Notes: generated by a model from the letters alone, not told the origin. Counted from the first letter of the stretch, positions 8,370 to 18,701 are shown. The stretch is DNA of 64,000 bases from Weissella viridescens (GCF_003862435.1 NZ_RHGY01000002.1:1-64000); one strand, 5' to 3'. Made by a program: numbers and translations.

Positions 8370-9479
8370 ATGAGTAAGGAATTGGTGACAGCTCTTAATG
8401 CCCTTGAAGAAGAAAAGAACATTAAGGCTGATGTATTAGTAGAAGCCATTGAAGAAGCCTTGAAAAAGGCATATGAAAAGAATTATGACGATGCAGATAA
8501 TGTTGAAGTAACTTTTGATCAAAAAAAGGGAAACATCAAGGTTTATTCTGTTAAGACCGTGGTTGAAGATGTTGAAGACGCCAATAAAGAAGTCAGCCTA
8601 TCTGATGCCTTGAATAAAAATAAGGCTTATGAACTTGGTGATGAAATTAAGTTTGAAGTAACACCTTCAGACTTTGGTCGTTTGGCAGCTCAAACGGCTA
8701 AGCAAATTATCATGCAAAAGGTTCGCGAAGCTGAACGTGGTAACATCTATGATAACTTCATCACATACAAGGATGAAATTATCACTGGTGAAGTTGAACG
8801 TGAAGATTCACGTTTCCTTTATGTGATTTTACCTGGTCAACAAGAAGCGGCCATGAAGCCTGAAGATCAAATGCCAAACGAAAAGTACCAAATGGGTGAC
8901 CGTATTAAGGTCCTTGTTTCTGATGTTAAGAATGAATCTAAGGGACCACAGGTCTTTGTTTCACGGACACACCCAGATTTGGTTAAGCGCTTGTTCGAAT
9001 CAGAAGTGCCTGAAGTTTATGATGGTACTGTTGAAATCAAGTCAATCGCGCGTGAAGCCGGAGATCGTTCTAAGATTGCCGTTTACTCACATAATGAAAA
9101 CCTAGATGCTGTTGGAACAATGGTTGGTCAACGTGGTGCGCGTGTGCAAGCAATCGTGAATGAACTTTCAGGTGAAAACATGGACATCGTTGAATGGACT
9201 GAAGATCCAGTCGAATTCATCAAGAATGCCTTGAACCCTGCTGAAGTGGTTGACGTGATTTTCGATCCTGAAAATGAACGTGCCGTAACGGTTTTGGTAC
9301 CCGATTATCAATTGTCATTAGCCATTGGTAAGCGTGGTCAAAACGCACGTTTGGCAGCACGCTTGACGAACTTTAAGATTGATATCAAGCCTGAAAGCGA
9401 ACGTGATGCTGTGATGGCTGAATTAGAAAACCCAGCGCCAGCGGTTGAAGAAGTCGTTGATACTTTTGAAGAAGAGTAA
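8370..9479 (+). CDS. nusA: Transcription termination/antitermination factor NusA
   Basis: RNA polymerase-associated factor in pausing, termination and antitermination. 369 residues: N-terminal RNAP-binding domain (1-125), S1 domain (about 133-200, ITGEVEREDSRFLYV), then KH1 and KH2 with the GXXG loops VGQRGARVQ and IGKRGQNAR. No acidic C-terminal repeats, as usual in Firmicutes. Strongly enriched in highly expressed codons. Probably acts on the leader hairpin upstream of its own operon. Confidence 0.97.
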   Translation: MSKELVTALNALEEEKNIKADVLVEAIEEALKKAYEKNYDDADNVEVTFDQKKGNIKVYSVKTVVEDVEDANKEVSLSDALNKNKAYELGDEIKFEVTPSDFGRLAAQTAKQIIMQKVREAERGNIYDNFITYKDEIITGEVEREDSRFLYVILPGQQEAAMKPEDQMPNEKYQMGDRIKVLVSDVKNESKGPQVFVSRTHPDLVKRLFESEVPEVYDGTVEIKSIAREAGDRSKIAVYSHNENLDAVGTMVGQRGARVQAIVNELSGENMDIVEWTEDPVEFIKNALNPAEVVDVIFDPENERAVTVLVPDYQLSLAIGKRGQNARLAARLTNFKIDIKPESERDAVMAELENPAPAVEEVVDTFEEE

Positions 9480-9505
9480 GTTGGTAGCCTAAGGAGGAAC
9501 ATGCA

Positions 9506-9802
9506 ATGCGGCAACGTAAAATTCCAATGCGAAAAGATATCGTAACCGGTGAGATGGTGCCAAAGCCTGACCTTGTTCGAATTGTGAAAACACCCGAAGG
9601 TGAAGTTGAGCTTGATCCGACGAGCCGAGCAAACGGGCGTGGGGCATACGTCAAATTAGATGTTGACGTTGCCCAACAGGCCAAAAAGAAGCGGACATTT
9701 GATCGTGCATTTGGGGTTAAATTACCAGATGATTTTTACGATGAATTGATTGCATATGTTGACCACCAAGCAGCTCGACGGGAGCTATTTGGCGATGAAT
9801 AA
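9506..9802 (+). CDS. ylxR: YlxR family RNA-binding/nucleoid-associated protein
   Basis: 98 residues, DUF448 fold. Contains RKIPMRKDIVTGEMVPK and the conserved GRGAYVKLD motif near residue 50. YlxR is found between nusA and infB in most Firmicutes; homologues bind RNA or act as regulators, and in clostridia interact with RNase P. AAGGAGG lies 9 nt upstream. Its last 8 bases overlap the next gene. Confidence 0.92.
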   Translation: MRQRKIPMRKDIVTGEMVPKPDLVRIVKTPEGEVELDPTSRANGRGAYVKLDVDVAQQAKKKRTFDRAFGVKLPDDFYDELIAYVDHQAARRELFGDE

Positions 9803-10100
9803 CGACCAAAAAATATTGAATTTATTAGGATTAGCACGTCGAGCTGGAAAACTTGAAGCGGGTGAAGATATGGCCTTAAAGGCAATTCGGAACGGTAAAG
9901 CTTCCCTGGTTTTTTTTGCCAGTGACGGTGGTCCTAGTACATTAAAAAAGTTTACAGACAAAACGACGAGTTATGATGTACCTATGTGTACACGTTTTTC
10001 AAAGGCACAATTAGCTGATGCAACGGGGATGCCCCGAACAGTGTTAGCCGTAGCCAATCGTGGTTTTGCAAAGAAAATGCGACAATACTTAGAACAATAG
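9795..10100 (+). CDS. L7Ae-family K-turn RNA-binding protein (YlxQ-like)
   Basis: 101 residues, L7Ae/L30e/S12e/Gadd45 fold. [23 protein letters not shown] is the typical first helix, followed by LVFFASDG. Family members bind kink-turn RNA; the target is not known. ATG at the ylxR overlap is chosen for its GGAG 10 nt upstream; an earlier in-frame ATG lies deep within ylxR and has no SD. Confidence 0.9.
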   Translation: MNNDQKILNLLGLARRAGKLEAGEDMALKAIRNGKASLVFFASDGGPSTLKKFTDKTTSYDVPMCTRFSKAQLADATGMPRTVLAVANRGFAKKMRQYLEQ

Positions 10101-10111
10101 GAGGATGGCAC

Positions 10112-12418
10112 ATGACCAAGCGAATTTATGAGTTGGCAAAGGAACTGAATGTTTCATCAAAGGACTTAGTATCAGAAGCTGAATCAGCTGGATTTGATGT
10201 TAAGAACCATATGTCAACAATTAATGACAATCAAGAAAAAGATTTGAAGCAACGTGTTCAAAAGAGCCAATCAAATCAAAAATCTGCCAAGACAGACGCT
10301 AAGCCAGCTGCAAAGGCCCAAGCACAAGCCAAGCCAGCAGCAACGAAGAAGTCTGAACCTAAGCAAAACAATGGTGGACAACGTCAAGAGACGAAGAAGC
10401 CAGCAACAAATAACAACCAAAACCATGCTAATAACGGTGGACAACGTACGCAAAACAACAATAGCCAACGTCCACAAGGTGGACAAGGTCAAAATCGTGG
10501 CGGACAAGGTCAAAACCGTGGTGGACAAGGTCAAAACCGTAATGGTGGTTGGAATAACAACAACCGTGGTGGTAAGAAGGGTAAGCGCGGTCAAAACCGT
10601 AATAACCAACGTAACAACGAACCACGTCCAGCAGCACCACAACGTAAGGAACAACCATTACCAGAAGTATTGAACTATACGGTAGGAATGAACGTTCAAG
10701 ATATTGCAAAGTTGATTCACCGTGATGCAACTGAAATTATTAAGAAGTTGTTCATGCTTGGCGTAATGGTTAACCAAAACCAAAGCTTGGATGGGGATAC
10801 CATCGAATTGCTTGCAACTGATTACGGCATTGAAGCTAAGGAAAAGATCGAAGTTGACCATTCTGATATCGATAAAATCTTCGAAGAAGAAGCCAATAAC
10901 GATGAAAACCTTCAACCACGTGCACCAGTCGTAACCATCATGGGTCACGTTGACCACGGTAAGACGACATTGTTGGATTACCTACGTAACACTCACGTGA
11001 CTGATGGTGAAGCTGGTGGTATCACACAACACATCGGTGCTTACCAAGTGAAGACTGAAGATGATCGTGAAATCACGTTCTTGGATACACCTGGACACGC
11101 GGCCTTTACTGAAATGCGTGCTCGTGGTGCCAACGTGACTGACATTACCATCTTAGTGGTTGCCGCTGATGATGGTGTTATGCCACAAACTGTTGAAGCT
11201 ATTCACCACGCCAAGGCTGCTGGAACACCAATTATCGTTGCTGTGAATAAGATTGATAAGCCAGGCGCAAATCCTGATAACGTTATCAACCAATTGATGC
11301 AATACGAATTGATTCCAGAAGAATTTGGTGGGGATACCATCTTCGTGAAGATTTCTGCCAAGTATGGTGAAAATATTGACGAATTGCTTGATATGGTTCT
11401 TTTGACAGCTGATGTCATGGACTTGAAGGCAAATCCTGACCAACGCGCGGCTGGTTCAGTTGTTGAAGCTCGTTTGGATAAGGGTCGTGGACCGGTTGCC
11501 ACTGTGCTTGTTCAACAAGGAACCATGCACATTGGTGATCCAATCGTTGTGGGTAACACATACGGTCGTGTACGTACTATGACAAACGATCGTGGTCGTC
11601 GTATCAAGGCTGCGATTCCTTCAACACCAGTTGAAATTACTGGTTTGAACGAAGTACCAGCTGCTGGTGACCGTTTCGTGGTCTTCGAAGATGAAAAGAC
11701 GGCGCGTGCTGCTGGTGAGGAACGTTCAAAGCGTGCTTTGCTTGAAGACCGTAACCGTAACAATGTTGTTTCAGTTAACGACTTGTTCAACAAGATGGCT
11801 GAAGAAAACATGAAGTCTGTACCAGTTATTATTAAGGCTGACGTACAAGGTTCTGTGGAAGCATTGGCAAGTTCACTTCAAAAGATTGATGTTGACGGCG
11901 TTAAGGTTGATATCATTCACACAGCCGTTGGTGCGATTAACGAATCCGACGTAACGCTTGCTGAAGCTTCTGGTGCGATTATCATTGGATTCAATGTGCG
12001 TCCAACTCCACAAGCTAAGGCGCAAGCCGATGCAGCGGATGTTGATATTCGTCTACATAACGTTATCTATAACGTTATCGATGAAATCGAAGCAGCCATG
12101 AAGGGACAACTTGATCCTGAATACAAGGAAGAAATCGTCGGAACTGCTGACGTTCGTGAATTGTTCAAGGTTTCTAAGGTTGGAACTATCGTTGGTGGTA
12201 TGGTAACTTCTGGTAAGATTACCAGTGATTCATCCGTTCGTTTGATTCGTGACGGCATCGTGATCTTTGAAGGTAAGCTTAACTCACTTCGTCGATACAA
12301 GGATGATGTTAAGGAAGTTAAGAATGGTTACGACTTCGGTTTGACGATTGAAAACTACAATGACGAAAAGATTGGTGACGTAATTGAAGCCTATGAAATG
12401 GTTGAAATTAAGCGTTAA
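10112..12418 (+). CDS. infB: Translation initiation factor IF-2
   Basis: GTPase that delivers fMet-tRNA to the 30S subunit. 768 residues. The N-terminal IF2_N motif (about 1-50) is followed by a low-complexity Lys/Ala/Gln/Asn/Gly linker (about 55-185), a second IF2_N (about 190-240), a G domain with [12 protein letters not shown] (G1), DTPGHAAF (G3) and NKIDKP (G4), then domains II-IV ending in the fMet-tRNA-binding C2 domain. The linker contains a tandem 7-residue repeat. Strong SD AGGAGG, last but one gene of the operon. Confidence 0.97.
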   Translation: MTKRIYELAKELNVSSKDLVSEAESAGFDVKNHMSTINDNQEKDLKQRVQKSQSNQKSAKTDAKPAAKAQAQAKPAATKKSEPKQNNGGQRQETKKPATNNNQNHANNGGQRTQNNNSQRPQGGQGQNRGGQGQNRGGQGQNRNGGWNNNNRGGKKGKRGQNRNNQRNNEPRPAAPQRKEQPLPEVLNYTVGMNVQDIAKLIHRDATEIIKKLFMLGVMVNQNQSLDGDTIELLATDYGIEAKEKIEVDHSDIDKIFEEEANNDENLQPRAPVVTIMGHVDHGKTTLLDYLRNTHVTDGEAGGITQHIGAYQVKTEDDREITFLDTPGHAAFTEMRARGANVTDITILVVAADDGVMPQTVEAIHHAKAAGTPIIVAVNKIDKPGANPDNVINQLMQYELIPEEFGGDTIFVKISAKYGENIDELLDMVLLTADVMDLKANPDQRAAGSVVEARLDKGRGPVATVLVQQGTMHIGDPIVVGNTYGRVRTMTNDRGRRIKAAIPSTPVEITGLNEVPAAGDRFVVFEDEKTARAAGEERSKRALLEDRNRNNVVSVNDLFNKMAEENMKSVPVIIKADVQGSVEALASSLQKIDVDGVKVDIIHTAVGAINESDVTLAEASGAIIIGFNVRPTPQAKAQADAADVDIRLHNVIYNVIDEIEAAMKGQLDPEYKEEIVGTADVRELFKVSKVGTIVGGMVTSGKITSDSSVRLIRDGIVIFEGKLNSLRRYKDDVKEVKNGYDFGLTIENYNDEKIGDVIEAYEMVEIKR
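10478..10540 (+). repeat. Three tandem 21-bp repeats in infB
   Basis: Three near-identical 21-bp units, each encoding GGQGQNR, in the IF-2 linker. Only a few third-position differences separate the units, so the copy number may vary between strains. Confidence 0.9.
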
Positions 12419-12451
12419 TCTAACCGAAAACAAGCATAGAGGAGGTCAATG

Positions 12452-12808
12452 ATGGGACAACAAAATTTCCGAGTTGGTCGCTTAGAACAAGAGATTCAAC
12501 GCGAAGTTAACGACATTTTGTTAAAGCGCGTCCGTGATCCTCGTGTTCAAGGTGTGACTGTAACAGGTGTTGAGGTGACTGGTGATTTGCAACAGGCCAC
12601 AATCTACTACAGCTTATTATCAGATTTAGCGTCTGTTAATAAAAAGGCTGCAGAAGGTTTGGATGCTGCAACTGGGCTCATTCGTAAAGAGTTAGGTAGT
12701 CGCTTAACGATTTACAAAACACCCGAATTAATTTTCAAAAAAGATGATTCAATTCAATATGGTAACCATATTGATGAGTTGATTCGTCAACTTGATCAAC
12801 AAGATTAA
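12452..12808 (+). CDS. rbfA: Ribosome-binding factor A
   Basis: Binds the 30S subunit during 16S rRNA 5'-end maturation and cold adaptation. 118 residues with the type II KH fold: [20 protein letters not shown], then [24 protein letters not shown]. Two ATG codons are adjacent; the second is preferred because GGAGG is 6 nt upstream of it, against 3 nt for the first. Last gene of the rimP operon. Confidence 0.94.
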   Translation: MGQQNFRVGRLEQEIQREVNDILLKRVRDPRVQGVTVTGVEVTGDLQQATIYYSLLSDLASVNKKAAEGLDAATGLIRKELGSRLTIYKTPELIFKKDDSIQYGNHIDELIRQLDQQD

Positions 12809-12812
12809 ACCC

Positions 12813-12843
12813 AAAAGGTTCGGTTAACGCCGAACCTTTTTTG
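12813..12843 (+). terminator. Intrinsic terminator of the rimP-rbfA operon
   Basis: AAAAGGTTCGG / CCGAACCTTTT with a 6-nt loop and T-run. Confidence 0.94.
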
Positions 12844-12869
12844 TATGCGCTCATAAATTTTGATACAAT
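12841..12869 (+). promoter_or_regulatory. Promoter of speG-truB-ribF
   Basis: TTGTAT, 17 bp, TACAAT with TGA before the -10. The -35 overlaps the terminator T-tract of the preceding operon. Confidence 0.7.
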
Positions 12870-12908
12870 TAAAGGAACTATAAAAACGTTTAAAAAAGGG
12901 AATATAAC

Positions 12909-13433
12909 ATGCAATTACGTCCATTAGAAAAGAGAGATTTACCGTACATTTATAAACAAGAAAATGCACGTCGGGTTATGGCCCTTTGGTTTGAAGAACC
13001 CTATACCTCATTTGATGAATTAGAAATTCTATATGATAAGCACGTTTTGGATCAAGCGGAACGTCGGTTTGTGATTGACGTCAATGATGAATTTGCTGGT
13101 GTTGTCGAATTGGTGTACATTGATAATTTACATCGTAATACCGAAATTCAGATTATTGTTGAAGAAAAGTTTCAAGGACAAGGACTCGCTCAAGAAGCAA
13201 TGCGAGCTGGTTTAGAATATGCTTTTAACGTGATTAATATGCATAAGGTTTACTTGTATGTTGACGTTGAAAATACAGCTGCTGTTCATATTTACCAAAA
13301 GATTGGGTTTGAAATGGAAGGCACGCTTAAAGAACAATTTTATGCGAATGGACGATACCATGATAGTTATATGATGGGAATGGTCTGGAGTAGCTTTAAA
13401 GCGATTGAAGCACAAGAAAAAAATAAAGGTTGA
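12909..13433 (+). CDS. speG: Spermidine N1-acetyltransferase (SpeG-like GNAT)
   Basis: Acetyl-CoA-dependent N-acetyltransferase, 174 residues. The N-terminal MQLRPLEKRDLPYIYKQEN, ALWFEEPYTSFDEL and YDKHVLDQAERRFVI match the SpeG family closely. The acetyl-CoA loop is EKFQGQGLAQEAM, and MHKVYLYVDVENTAAVHIYQKIGFE is the classical C-terminal part. Likely removes excess polyamines. Substrate is inferred from family resemblance only. Starts a run with truB, ribF and rqcH. Confidence 0.85.
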   Translation: MQLRPLEKRDLPYIYKQENARRVMALWFEEPYTSFDELEILYDKHVLDQAERRFVIDVNDEFAGVVELVYIDNLHRNTEIQIIVEEKFQGQGLAQEAMRAGLEYAFNVINMHKVYLYVDVENTAAVHIYQKIGFEMEGTLKEQFYANGRYHDSYMMGMVWSSFKAIEAQEKNKG

Positions 13434-13440
13434 GGTACGC

Positions 13441-14355
13441 ATGATGGAAGGGATTCTCCCAATCTATAAAGAAACTGGCATGACGTCCCACGATGTCGTC
13501 TTTAAGTTAAGAAAAATTCTGCAGACCAAAAAGGTCGGCCATGCTGGAACGCTTGATCCAAATGTCGATGGTGTTCTACCAGTTGCTATTGGTAAAGCGA
13601 CGAAGAGCATTGAATTTTTGCAGGATGCTGGGAAAGTCTATACTGGAACGATTACCTTGGGATTCTCAACAACAACAGAAGATCTTGATGGCGAAATTGT
13701 TGATGAAGTAACGCATTTAGAACCATTGACAGTTACGGAAATTGATACAGGGCTAGCTAATCTTGAAGGTGATATTATTCAAATTCCACCGATGTTTTCA
13801 GCTGTAAAAGTAAATGGACGACGATTATATGAATATGCACGAGCCGGGGAAACGGTTGAGCGACCAAAACGTGATGCAACCATCTATGAATTTAAGCGAA
13901 CCAGTTTACCGGTTTTTGATACAGCAACGCAAACACAAACCTTTGCTTTTAAGGCAGTTGTATCAAAGGGAACGTATATTCGGACCTTAGCAGTTGATCT
14001 TGGTAAACAGTTCAACTTACCTTCTGTGATGAGCCAACTGACACGTCAATCAGCAGGTGGCTTTACTTTGGCTGAAAGTCATTCTTTGGCAGAAGTAGCA
14101 GCTGAAATGGAAGCCGTTGGACAAATCGATGACTGGCTTTTGCCAATTGATCGGGCGGTTGCCCAGTACCCCAGTGTGGCACTCCCAGATGACATCTGGT
14201 CTTTCGTTAAAAATGGAGTTGGCTTACCAGTAGAGGCATATCCAAAGACGTCAGAAAGAATTGTGATTACACACAACGATGAAGTGAAATCAGTATTTGA
14301 ATGGTCTGATCGGAAACAACAATATCGACCATATCGAACATTTAAAAATGAGTAA
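13441..14355 (+). CDS. truB: tRNA pseudouridine-55 synthase
   Basis: Converts U55 of the tRNA T-loop to pseudouridine. 304 residues. Catalytic Asp in KVGHAGTLDPNVDGVLPVAIG; the TruB-specific motifs IPPMFSAVKVNGRRLYEYAR and KGTYIRTLAVDLG follow, then a C-terminal PUA-like domain. GAGGT overlapping the speG stop serves either of two adjacent ATG codons. Pairs with ribF downstream as in most Firmicutes. Confidence 0.95.
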   Translation: MMEGILPIYKETGMTSHDVVFKLRKILQTKKVGHAGTLDPNVDGVLPVAIGKATKSIEFLQDAGKVYTGTITLGFSTTTEDLDGEIVDEVTHLEPLTVTEIDTGLANLEGDIIQIPPMFSAVKVNGRRLYEYARAGETVERPKRDATIYEFKRTSLPVFDTATQTQTFAFKAVVSKGTYIRTLAVDLGKQFNLPSVMSQLTRQSAGGFTLAESHSLAEVAAEMEAVGQIDDWLLPIDRAVAQYPSVALPDDIWSFVKNGVGLPVEAYPKTSERIVITHNDEVKSVFEWSDRKQQYRPYRTFKNE

Positions 14356-14381
14356 GCATAGAAGCAAGGATGGTTAAGCGC

Positions 14382-15353
14382 ATGGAAGTATATCAGTTAC
14401 ATCATCCATTTGATGAAGCAGCAGTTGATCAGACACCCAAGGTATTGGCAATGGGATTTTTTGATGGCATGCATTTGGGGCATCAAGCCGTGCTTAAACA
14501 GGCACGTGATATTGCACATGACTTAGGATTGCCATTGGCAGTGCTGACGTATGATCAACATGCTTCAGTCGTATTTGAAGCACATGAACAGCCTTTACGC
14601 TACCTCACACCGTTAAAGCGTAAACTTGAATTATTAGCCGAGCTTGGTGTCGATCAAACGTATGTGGTTAACTTTACTGCCGCGTTTGCGGCGCAAATGC
14701 CCCAAACTTTTGTGGACCACTATATTGTAGGCTTAGGTGCACAGGTGGCCGTAGCCGGTTTTGATCATACCTATGGTGCTGATGCCAATTCGGCAGATAT
14801 GGCACACTTAACTGAATATGCGCAAGGGCGTTTTGAGGTGTGTGAAGTGGCTAAAATTGAACATTTGGGTCAGGAGAGTGCCTCAAGTTATTTGCGCACA
14901 TTGGTAGATGAAGGTGATGTGGATACGTTACAAACGTATTTGGCAATGCCTTACCAAACAAGTGGGGTCGTAGTTCATGGTGAAGCACGTGGACGCCAAA
15001 TGGGGTACCCGACGGCAAACGTCGAAACGCCCAATGACGAACGGTTACCAGGTGTTGGCGTATATGCTGTTTCATTAAAGATTGGCGATACCTGGTACCC
15101 GGGAATGGCATCAATTGGATATAATGTCACTTTCGGTGAAAATAGGCCCAAAACGGTCGAAATTAATTTGTTTGATTTTGCCCAAAATATCTATGGTGAG
15201 GCAGTGCAGGTGCAATGGCATCACTATGTTCGTGGTGAGGTTAAATTTTCAGGAATGGACACGTTAAAAGCACAACTTGCTCATGACGAAGCGACAATTC
15301 GCGATTATTTTAAAGTAAAAGAGAGTAATGAGGCAGGAATAAATGGCATTTGA
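14382..15353 (+). CDS. ribF: Bifunctional riboflavin kinase / FAD synthetase
   Basis: Makes FMN and FAD from riboflavin. N-terminal FMN adenylyltransferase domain with the nucleotidyltransferase motif MGFFDGMHLGHQAVL and a C-terminal flavokinase domain with GEARGRQMGYPTANV and GVYAV. About 323 residues. The ATG giving MEVYQLHHPF is preferred; another in-frame ATG four codons earlier overlaps the only SD-like AAGGA. Its 3' end overlaps rqcH by 11 bp. Confidence 0.94.
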   Translation: MEVYQLHHPFDEAAVDQTPKVLAMGFFDGMHLGHQAVLKQARDIAHDLGLPLAVLTYDQHASVVFEAHEQPLRYLTPLKRKLELLAELGVDQTYVVNFTAAFAAQMPQTFVDHYIVGLGAQVAVAGFDHTYGADANSADMAHLTEYAQGRFEVCEVAKIEHLGQESASSYLRTLVDEGDVDTLQTYLAMPYQTSGVVVHGEARGRQMGYPTANVETPNDERLPGVGVYAVSLKIGDTWYPGMASIGYNVTFGENRPKTVEINLFDFAQNIYGEAVQVQWHHYVRGEVKFSGMDTLKAQLAHDEATIRDYFKVKESNEAGINGI

Positions 15354-17043
15354 TGGATTATTTACCCATGCAATGACGAAAGAATTAAATGATACATTGG
15401 CTGGTGGCCGCATTATGAAGATCCACCAACCATATCCAAACGAAGTTTTTTTGGTGGTTCGCAATAACCGTAAAAATTACCCCGTTTTATTGAGTGCACA
15501 CCCTATGTTTGCGCGCGCACAAATCTCACAAATTAAGTATAAGAACCCCCAAACGGCACCTAACTTCGCGATGATGTTACGTAAGCATTTGGAAGGTGCA
15601 CAACTTTTACGCATTGAGCAAGTCGAAAATGATCGTATTATGCGTTTCGTGATTTCAGGACGCAATGAACTTGGGGATGAAGACCGCACGGTTTTGATTC
15701 TTGAAATGATGGGACGTCATTCAAATCTATTTTTAGTTGATGAGGCGAGTCAAAAAATTATCGATCTGATTAAGCACGTACCTGCAGATCAAAATCGTGT
15801 CCGCACACTTATGCCCGGTGGGACGTATGTACAACCGCCAAAGCAAGATGTATTGAACCCATACCAAAGTTTGGATGGGTTAGCGAACTTGATTTTAGAT
15901 TATCGTGACCAAACTGAATTGGCTAAGCAAATCCAAAGCCATTTTCAAGGTTTTGCACGTGATTCAGCAAACGAATTAGCAGCAGTGGTTCAGAATGATG
16001 GGGATGCCATGGCGCATGCGCAAAACTGGTTGGACCATTTTAATCAACCGGAACCAACCTTGGTCGATACAGAAAAAGGGCTCCAGTATGTGCCATTCCC
16101 ATGGCAGACTGTGACAGGCGAGACGACGGAATTCCCAACGCTAAGCGCTGTATTAGATGCTTATTATGAAGGTAAATCAGAACGTGACCGTGTTCAACAA
16201 CAAGCTGGTTTAGTGCTACGGGTCATCCATAACGAGCTCAAAAAGAACAAAACAAAAATTAAGAAGCAACGGGCTGAGTTAGCTCAAGCGGATCATGCAG
16301 ATGAGTATAAGGTTAAGGGTGAACTACTCACGACTTATATGCACCAGATTGAGCGCGGCATGACTGAAATTGAGTTGCCAAATTATTATGATGATAATAA
16401 GCCGATGAAGATTCAGCTATCAAATCAACTAAGTCCATCACAAAATGCGCAGCGCTATTTCACTCGTTATAATAAGCTTAAAGCATCAGTGAAATATCTG
16501 AATGAACAGATTGCTTTGGCACAAAAAGAAGTCGATTACTTTGAGAATTTGCAAGCGCAAGTTGACATTGCGAGCCCCAAGGATATTGAGGAAATTCGCC
16601 AAGAGCTGATTCAAGAAGGCTATTTACGTGTTCAAAGTAAAAAGAAGCAAAAGACACCGGTTAGTCAACCAGAGGTGTTTTATGCGACTGATGGAACAGA
16701 AATTGAAGTGGGTAAAAATAACTTACAGAATGAGCGTCTTTCAATGAAGACTGCCAATAAGTCTGATATCTGGATGCACACTAAGGATATCCCAGGGTCC
16801 CACGTCATTATTCATGATCCAAATCCAAGCGAGCAAACGTTAGAAGAAGGGGCCCAATTGGCGGCGTACTTCTCTAAGGCTCGCGATTCAGCAAACGTAC
16901 CAGTCGATTATTTACCAGTACGTCGATTGCGAAAACCAAATGGTTCAAAGCCAGGTTTCGTCATTTTTGAAGGTCAAACAACGATGACAGTGACGCCATC
17001 GTACACAACTGTTCAAAAATTACGTCAAAAGCCAAAAGCCTAA
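15343..17043 (+). CDS. rqcH: Rqc2 homologue RqcH (NFACT, FbpA family)
   Basis: Ribosome quality-control factor that binds obstructed 50S subunits and drives C-terminal alanine tailing in characterised Firmicutes; older name fibronectin-binding protein A. 566 residues: NFACT-N (1-about 220), coiled-coil region (about 285-430, many K/Q/E), and NFACT-R (from about 440) with WMHTKDIPGSHVIIHDPNPS. SD-like AGGCAGGA within the ribF 3' end. Confidence 0.92.
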   Translation: MAFDGLFTHAMTKELNDTLAGGRIMKIHQPYPNEVFLVVRNNRKNYPVLLSAHPMFARAQISQIKYKNPQTAPNFAMMLRKHLEGAQLLRIEQVENDRIMRFVISGRNELGDEDRTVLILEMMGRHSNLFLVDEASQKIIDLIKHVPADQNRVRTLMPGGTYVQPPKQDVLNPYQSLDGLANLILDYRDQTELAKQIQSHFQGFARDSANELAAVVQNDGDAMAHAQNWLDHFNQPEPTLVDTEKGLQYVPFPWQTVTGETTEFPTLSAVLDAYYEGKSERDRVQQQAGLVLRVIHNELKKNKTKIKKQRAELAQADHADEYKVKGELLTTYMHQIERGMTEIELPNYYDDNKPMKIQLSNQLSPSQNAQRYFTRYNKLKASVKYLNEQIALAQKEVDYFENLQAQVDIASPKDIEEIRQELIQEGYLRVQSKKKQKTPVSQPEVFYATDGTEIEVGKNNLQNERLSMKTANKSDIWMHTKDIPGSHVIIHDPNPSEQTLEEGAQLAAYFSKARDSANVPVDYLPVRRLRKPNGSKPGFVIFEGQTTMTVTPSYTTVQKLRQKPKA

Positions 17044-17049
17044 AAAAAC

Positions 17050-17077
17050 ACGTCGTTCTTGTGAGCGGCGTTTTTTA
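17050..17077 (+). terminator. Intrinsic terminator after rqcH
   Basis: CGTCG / CGGCG stem (one G-U) with a 10-nt loop and T6. Confidence 0.75.
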
Positions 17078-17204
17078 TTTATTAAAAAATAATTAGGAAA
17101 AGCACTTAGCAGGCATGGATGACAGCGGATATGGTACGCTTGTTGTGATAAATAATGATTGATAAAAATGGGATGAATTTGAAACTAGAGATGGGAGTTG
17201 GGGT

Positions 17205-17627
17205 ATGAAAACGATTTTGAATGCATTGCAAGATGCAAATAAAACCTATCAGGCAGAACTATTGCAACTAGCGAAAACAAATCAGGTGACACTGGCCGAA
17301 TGGCATTTATTGGATGCGCTGGCTCAGGGGTGGGATACGCAAGATAAGTTAGCTCAGGCGATGAAACTTGATCACTCAACCCTCTCACGTCAACTGAAGG
17401 CGTTGGGGAATAAAGGTCTTGTTGAGAGTGAAGCGATTAGTCGAGATAACCGCCAATTGAAATACACACTTTCAGAAAATGGGACAACAGTTTTAGCGAC
17501 GCTGACAGATCAGGCTCAAGCATATAGTAAACAGATCTTTTCAGTTTGGTCTGAAGATGAACAACAAATGATGAAAATTTTATTGAATCGATTAGAAAAT
17601 TCTTTAGCTAAAAATGAAATTGCCTAA
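17205..17627 (+). CDS. MarR-family transcriptional regulator
   Basis: 140-residue winged-helix repressor. The recognition helix region is MKLDHSTLSRQLKALGNKGLVESEAISRDNRQLKYTLSE-like, with the wing around SRDNRQ. Ligand and targets unknown. Monocistronic: 160 bp of leader region upstream and its own terminator downstream. No obvious adjacent efflux gene, so control in cis is not evident. Confidence 0.88.
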   Translation: MKTILNALQDANKTYQAELLQLAKTNQVTLAEWHLLDALAQGWDTQDKLAQAMKLDHSTLSRQLKALGNKGLVESEAISRDNRQLKYTLSENGTTVLATLTDQAQAYSKQIFSVWSEDEQQMMKILLNRLENSLAKNEIA

Positions 17628-17629
17628 AG

Positions 17630-17654
17630 CAACCAGAATCTGGTTGTTTTTTTT
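17630..17654 (+). terminator. Intrinsic terminator of marR gene
   Basis: CAACCAG / CTGGTTG, 3-nt loop, T8. Confidence 0.92.
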
Positions 17655-17766
17655 GTGATAAAACCATGAGGACGCGGTTTATGTGATATTTTACTATATA
17701 TTTATAAGCCAAAATTATGATAGAATATGGGAAGTTTTTAGAAAAGACAAAAAAAGGAGGTGGAGT

Positions 17767-18633
17767 ATGACGGTCGCCATTGTAACAGATTCCACTGCTT
17801 ATCTGACAGAAGATGAAAGCTCGAAATTAAATATTGAAGTGGTGCCAATTCCGGTCATCATTGATGGCACGATGTATCAAGAAGGCGTTGATTTGAAACG
17901 AGAGTCGTTTTATGAACGCTTAGCTCAGGCGGAAAACTTTCCAACGACATCACAACCTGCCGTGGGGGACTGGTTGACCTTGTTTGAACGACTAAAGCAG
18001 GAGGGCTATGATGAAGCATTGGTCATCAATCTTTCATCCACAATCTCCGGAGCCGGACAAACTGTAGCAGGCTTAGCGTCAGAAATTCCCGATTTTAAGG
18101 TCCATGCCTACGATTCTAAGCTAACGGTTAGGATAATGGGTCAACTTGTACTTAAAGCGGCTGAGATGGCTCAACAGGGAGCTAGTGTGGCTGAAATTAC
18201 GGAAACTTTAGACGCCCTACGTGAAACGATTGATGAATATTTTGTTGTTGATGATTTACAGAATTTATCACGTGGTGGTCGGCTATCAAATGCCTCAGCC
18301 TTAGTTGGAACCATGCTAAAGGTTAAACCGATTTTAACGTTTGACCCAAACACAAACTATATCGTTCCTTTTGAAAAAGTTCGTTCCATGAAAAAAGCAT
18401 TGGCGCGAACAGAACAATTATTTGAGGCTGCCATTACTGACGTTGATTATCCGATTCATGCCATTGTGATTTATTCTAATAATGAAACGCAAGCTGAAAA
18501 ATGGATGGCAGAATTACAAGCACGTTTTCCAGAAGTGCATTTTGAATTATCTTATTTTGGTCCAGTCATTGGGACCCATCTAGGTGCTGGGTCATTAGCC
18601 TTAGGGTGGATGCGTGATCCAAATTCTATATAA
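17767..18633 (+). CDS. DegV/FakB fatty-acid-binding protein, copy 1
   Basis: 288 residues. FakB proteins present a bound fatty acid to the kinase FakA, giving acyl-phosphate for phospholipid synthesis. Family motifs: VTDSTAYL at the N-terminus, PTTSQPAVGDW (fatty-acid carboxyl contacts), the SGAGQT loop, and LSRGGRLS with GTHLGAGSLALGW at the C-terminus. AAAGGAGGTGG just upstream fixes the ATG. First of three tandem paralogues and the most divergent, with SRGGRLS where the other two have VKGGRIS/VKGGRLS. Extended -10 TGATAGAAT upstream. Confidence 0.92.
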   Translation: MTVAIVTDSTAYLTEDESSKLNIEVVPIPVIIDGTMYQEGVDLKRESFYERLAQAENFPTTSQPAVGDWLTLFERLKQEGYDEALVINLSSTISGAGQTVAGLASEIPDFKVHAYDSKLTVRIMGQLVLKAAEMAQQGASVAEITETLDALRETIDEYFVVDDLQNLSRGGRLSNASALVGTMLKVKPILTFDPNTNYIVPFEKVRSMKKALARTEQLFEAAITDVDYPIHAIVIYSNNETQAEKWMAELQARFPEVHFELSYFGPVIGTHLGAGSLALGWMRDPNSI

Positions 18634-18701
18634 TTCCGTACCTATTTTTAAAAATTGTGCCATAATAGAGGTGTAGTTTTTTTAAAAGTGAGGAAAAAGA
18701 G

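Noticed and set aside
10254-10957. Several long frames on both strands over the infB linker
   Set aside because: Products of low-complexity Gln/Asn/Gly coding sequence; no SD and no codon bias.
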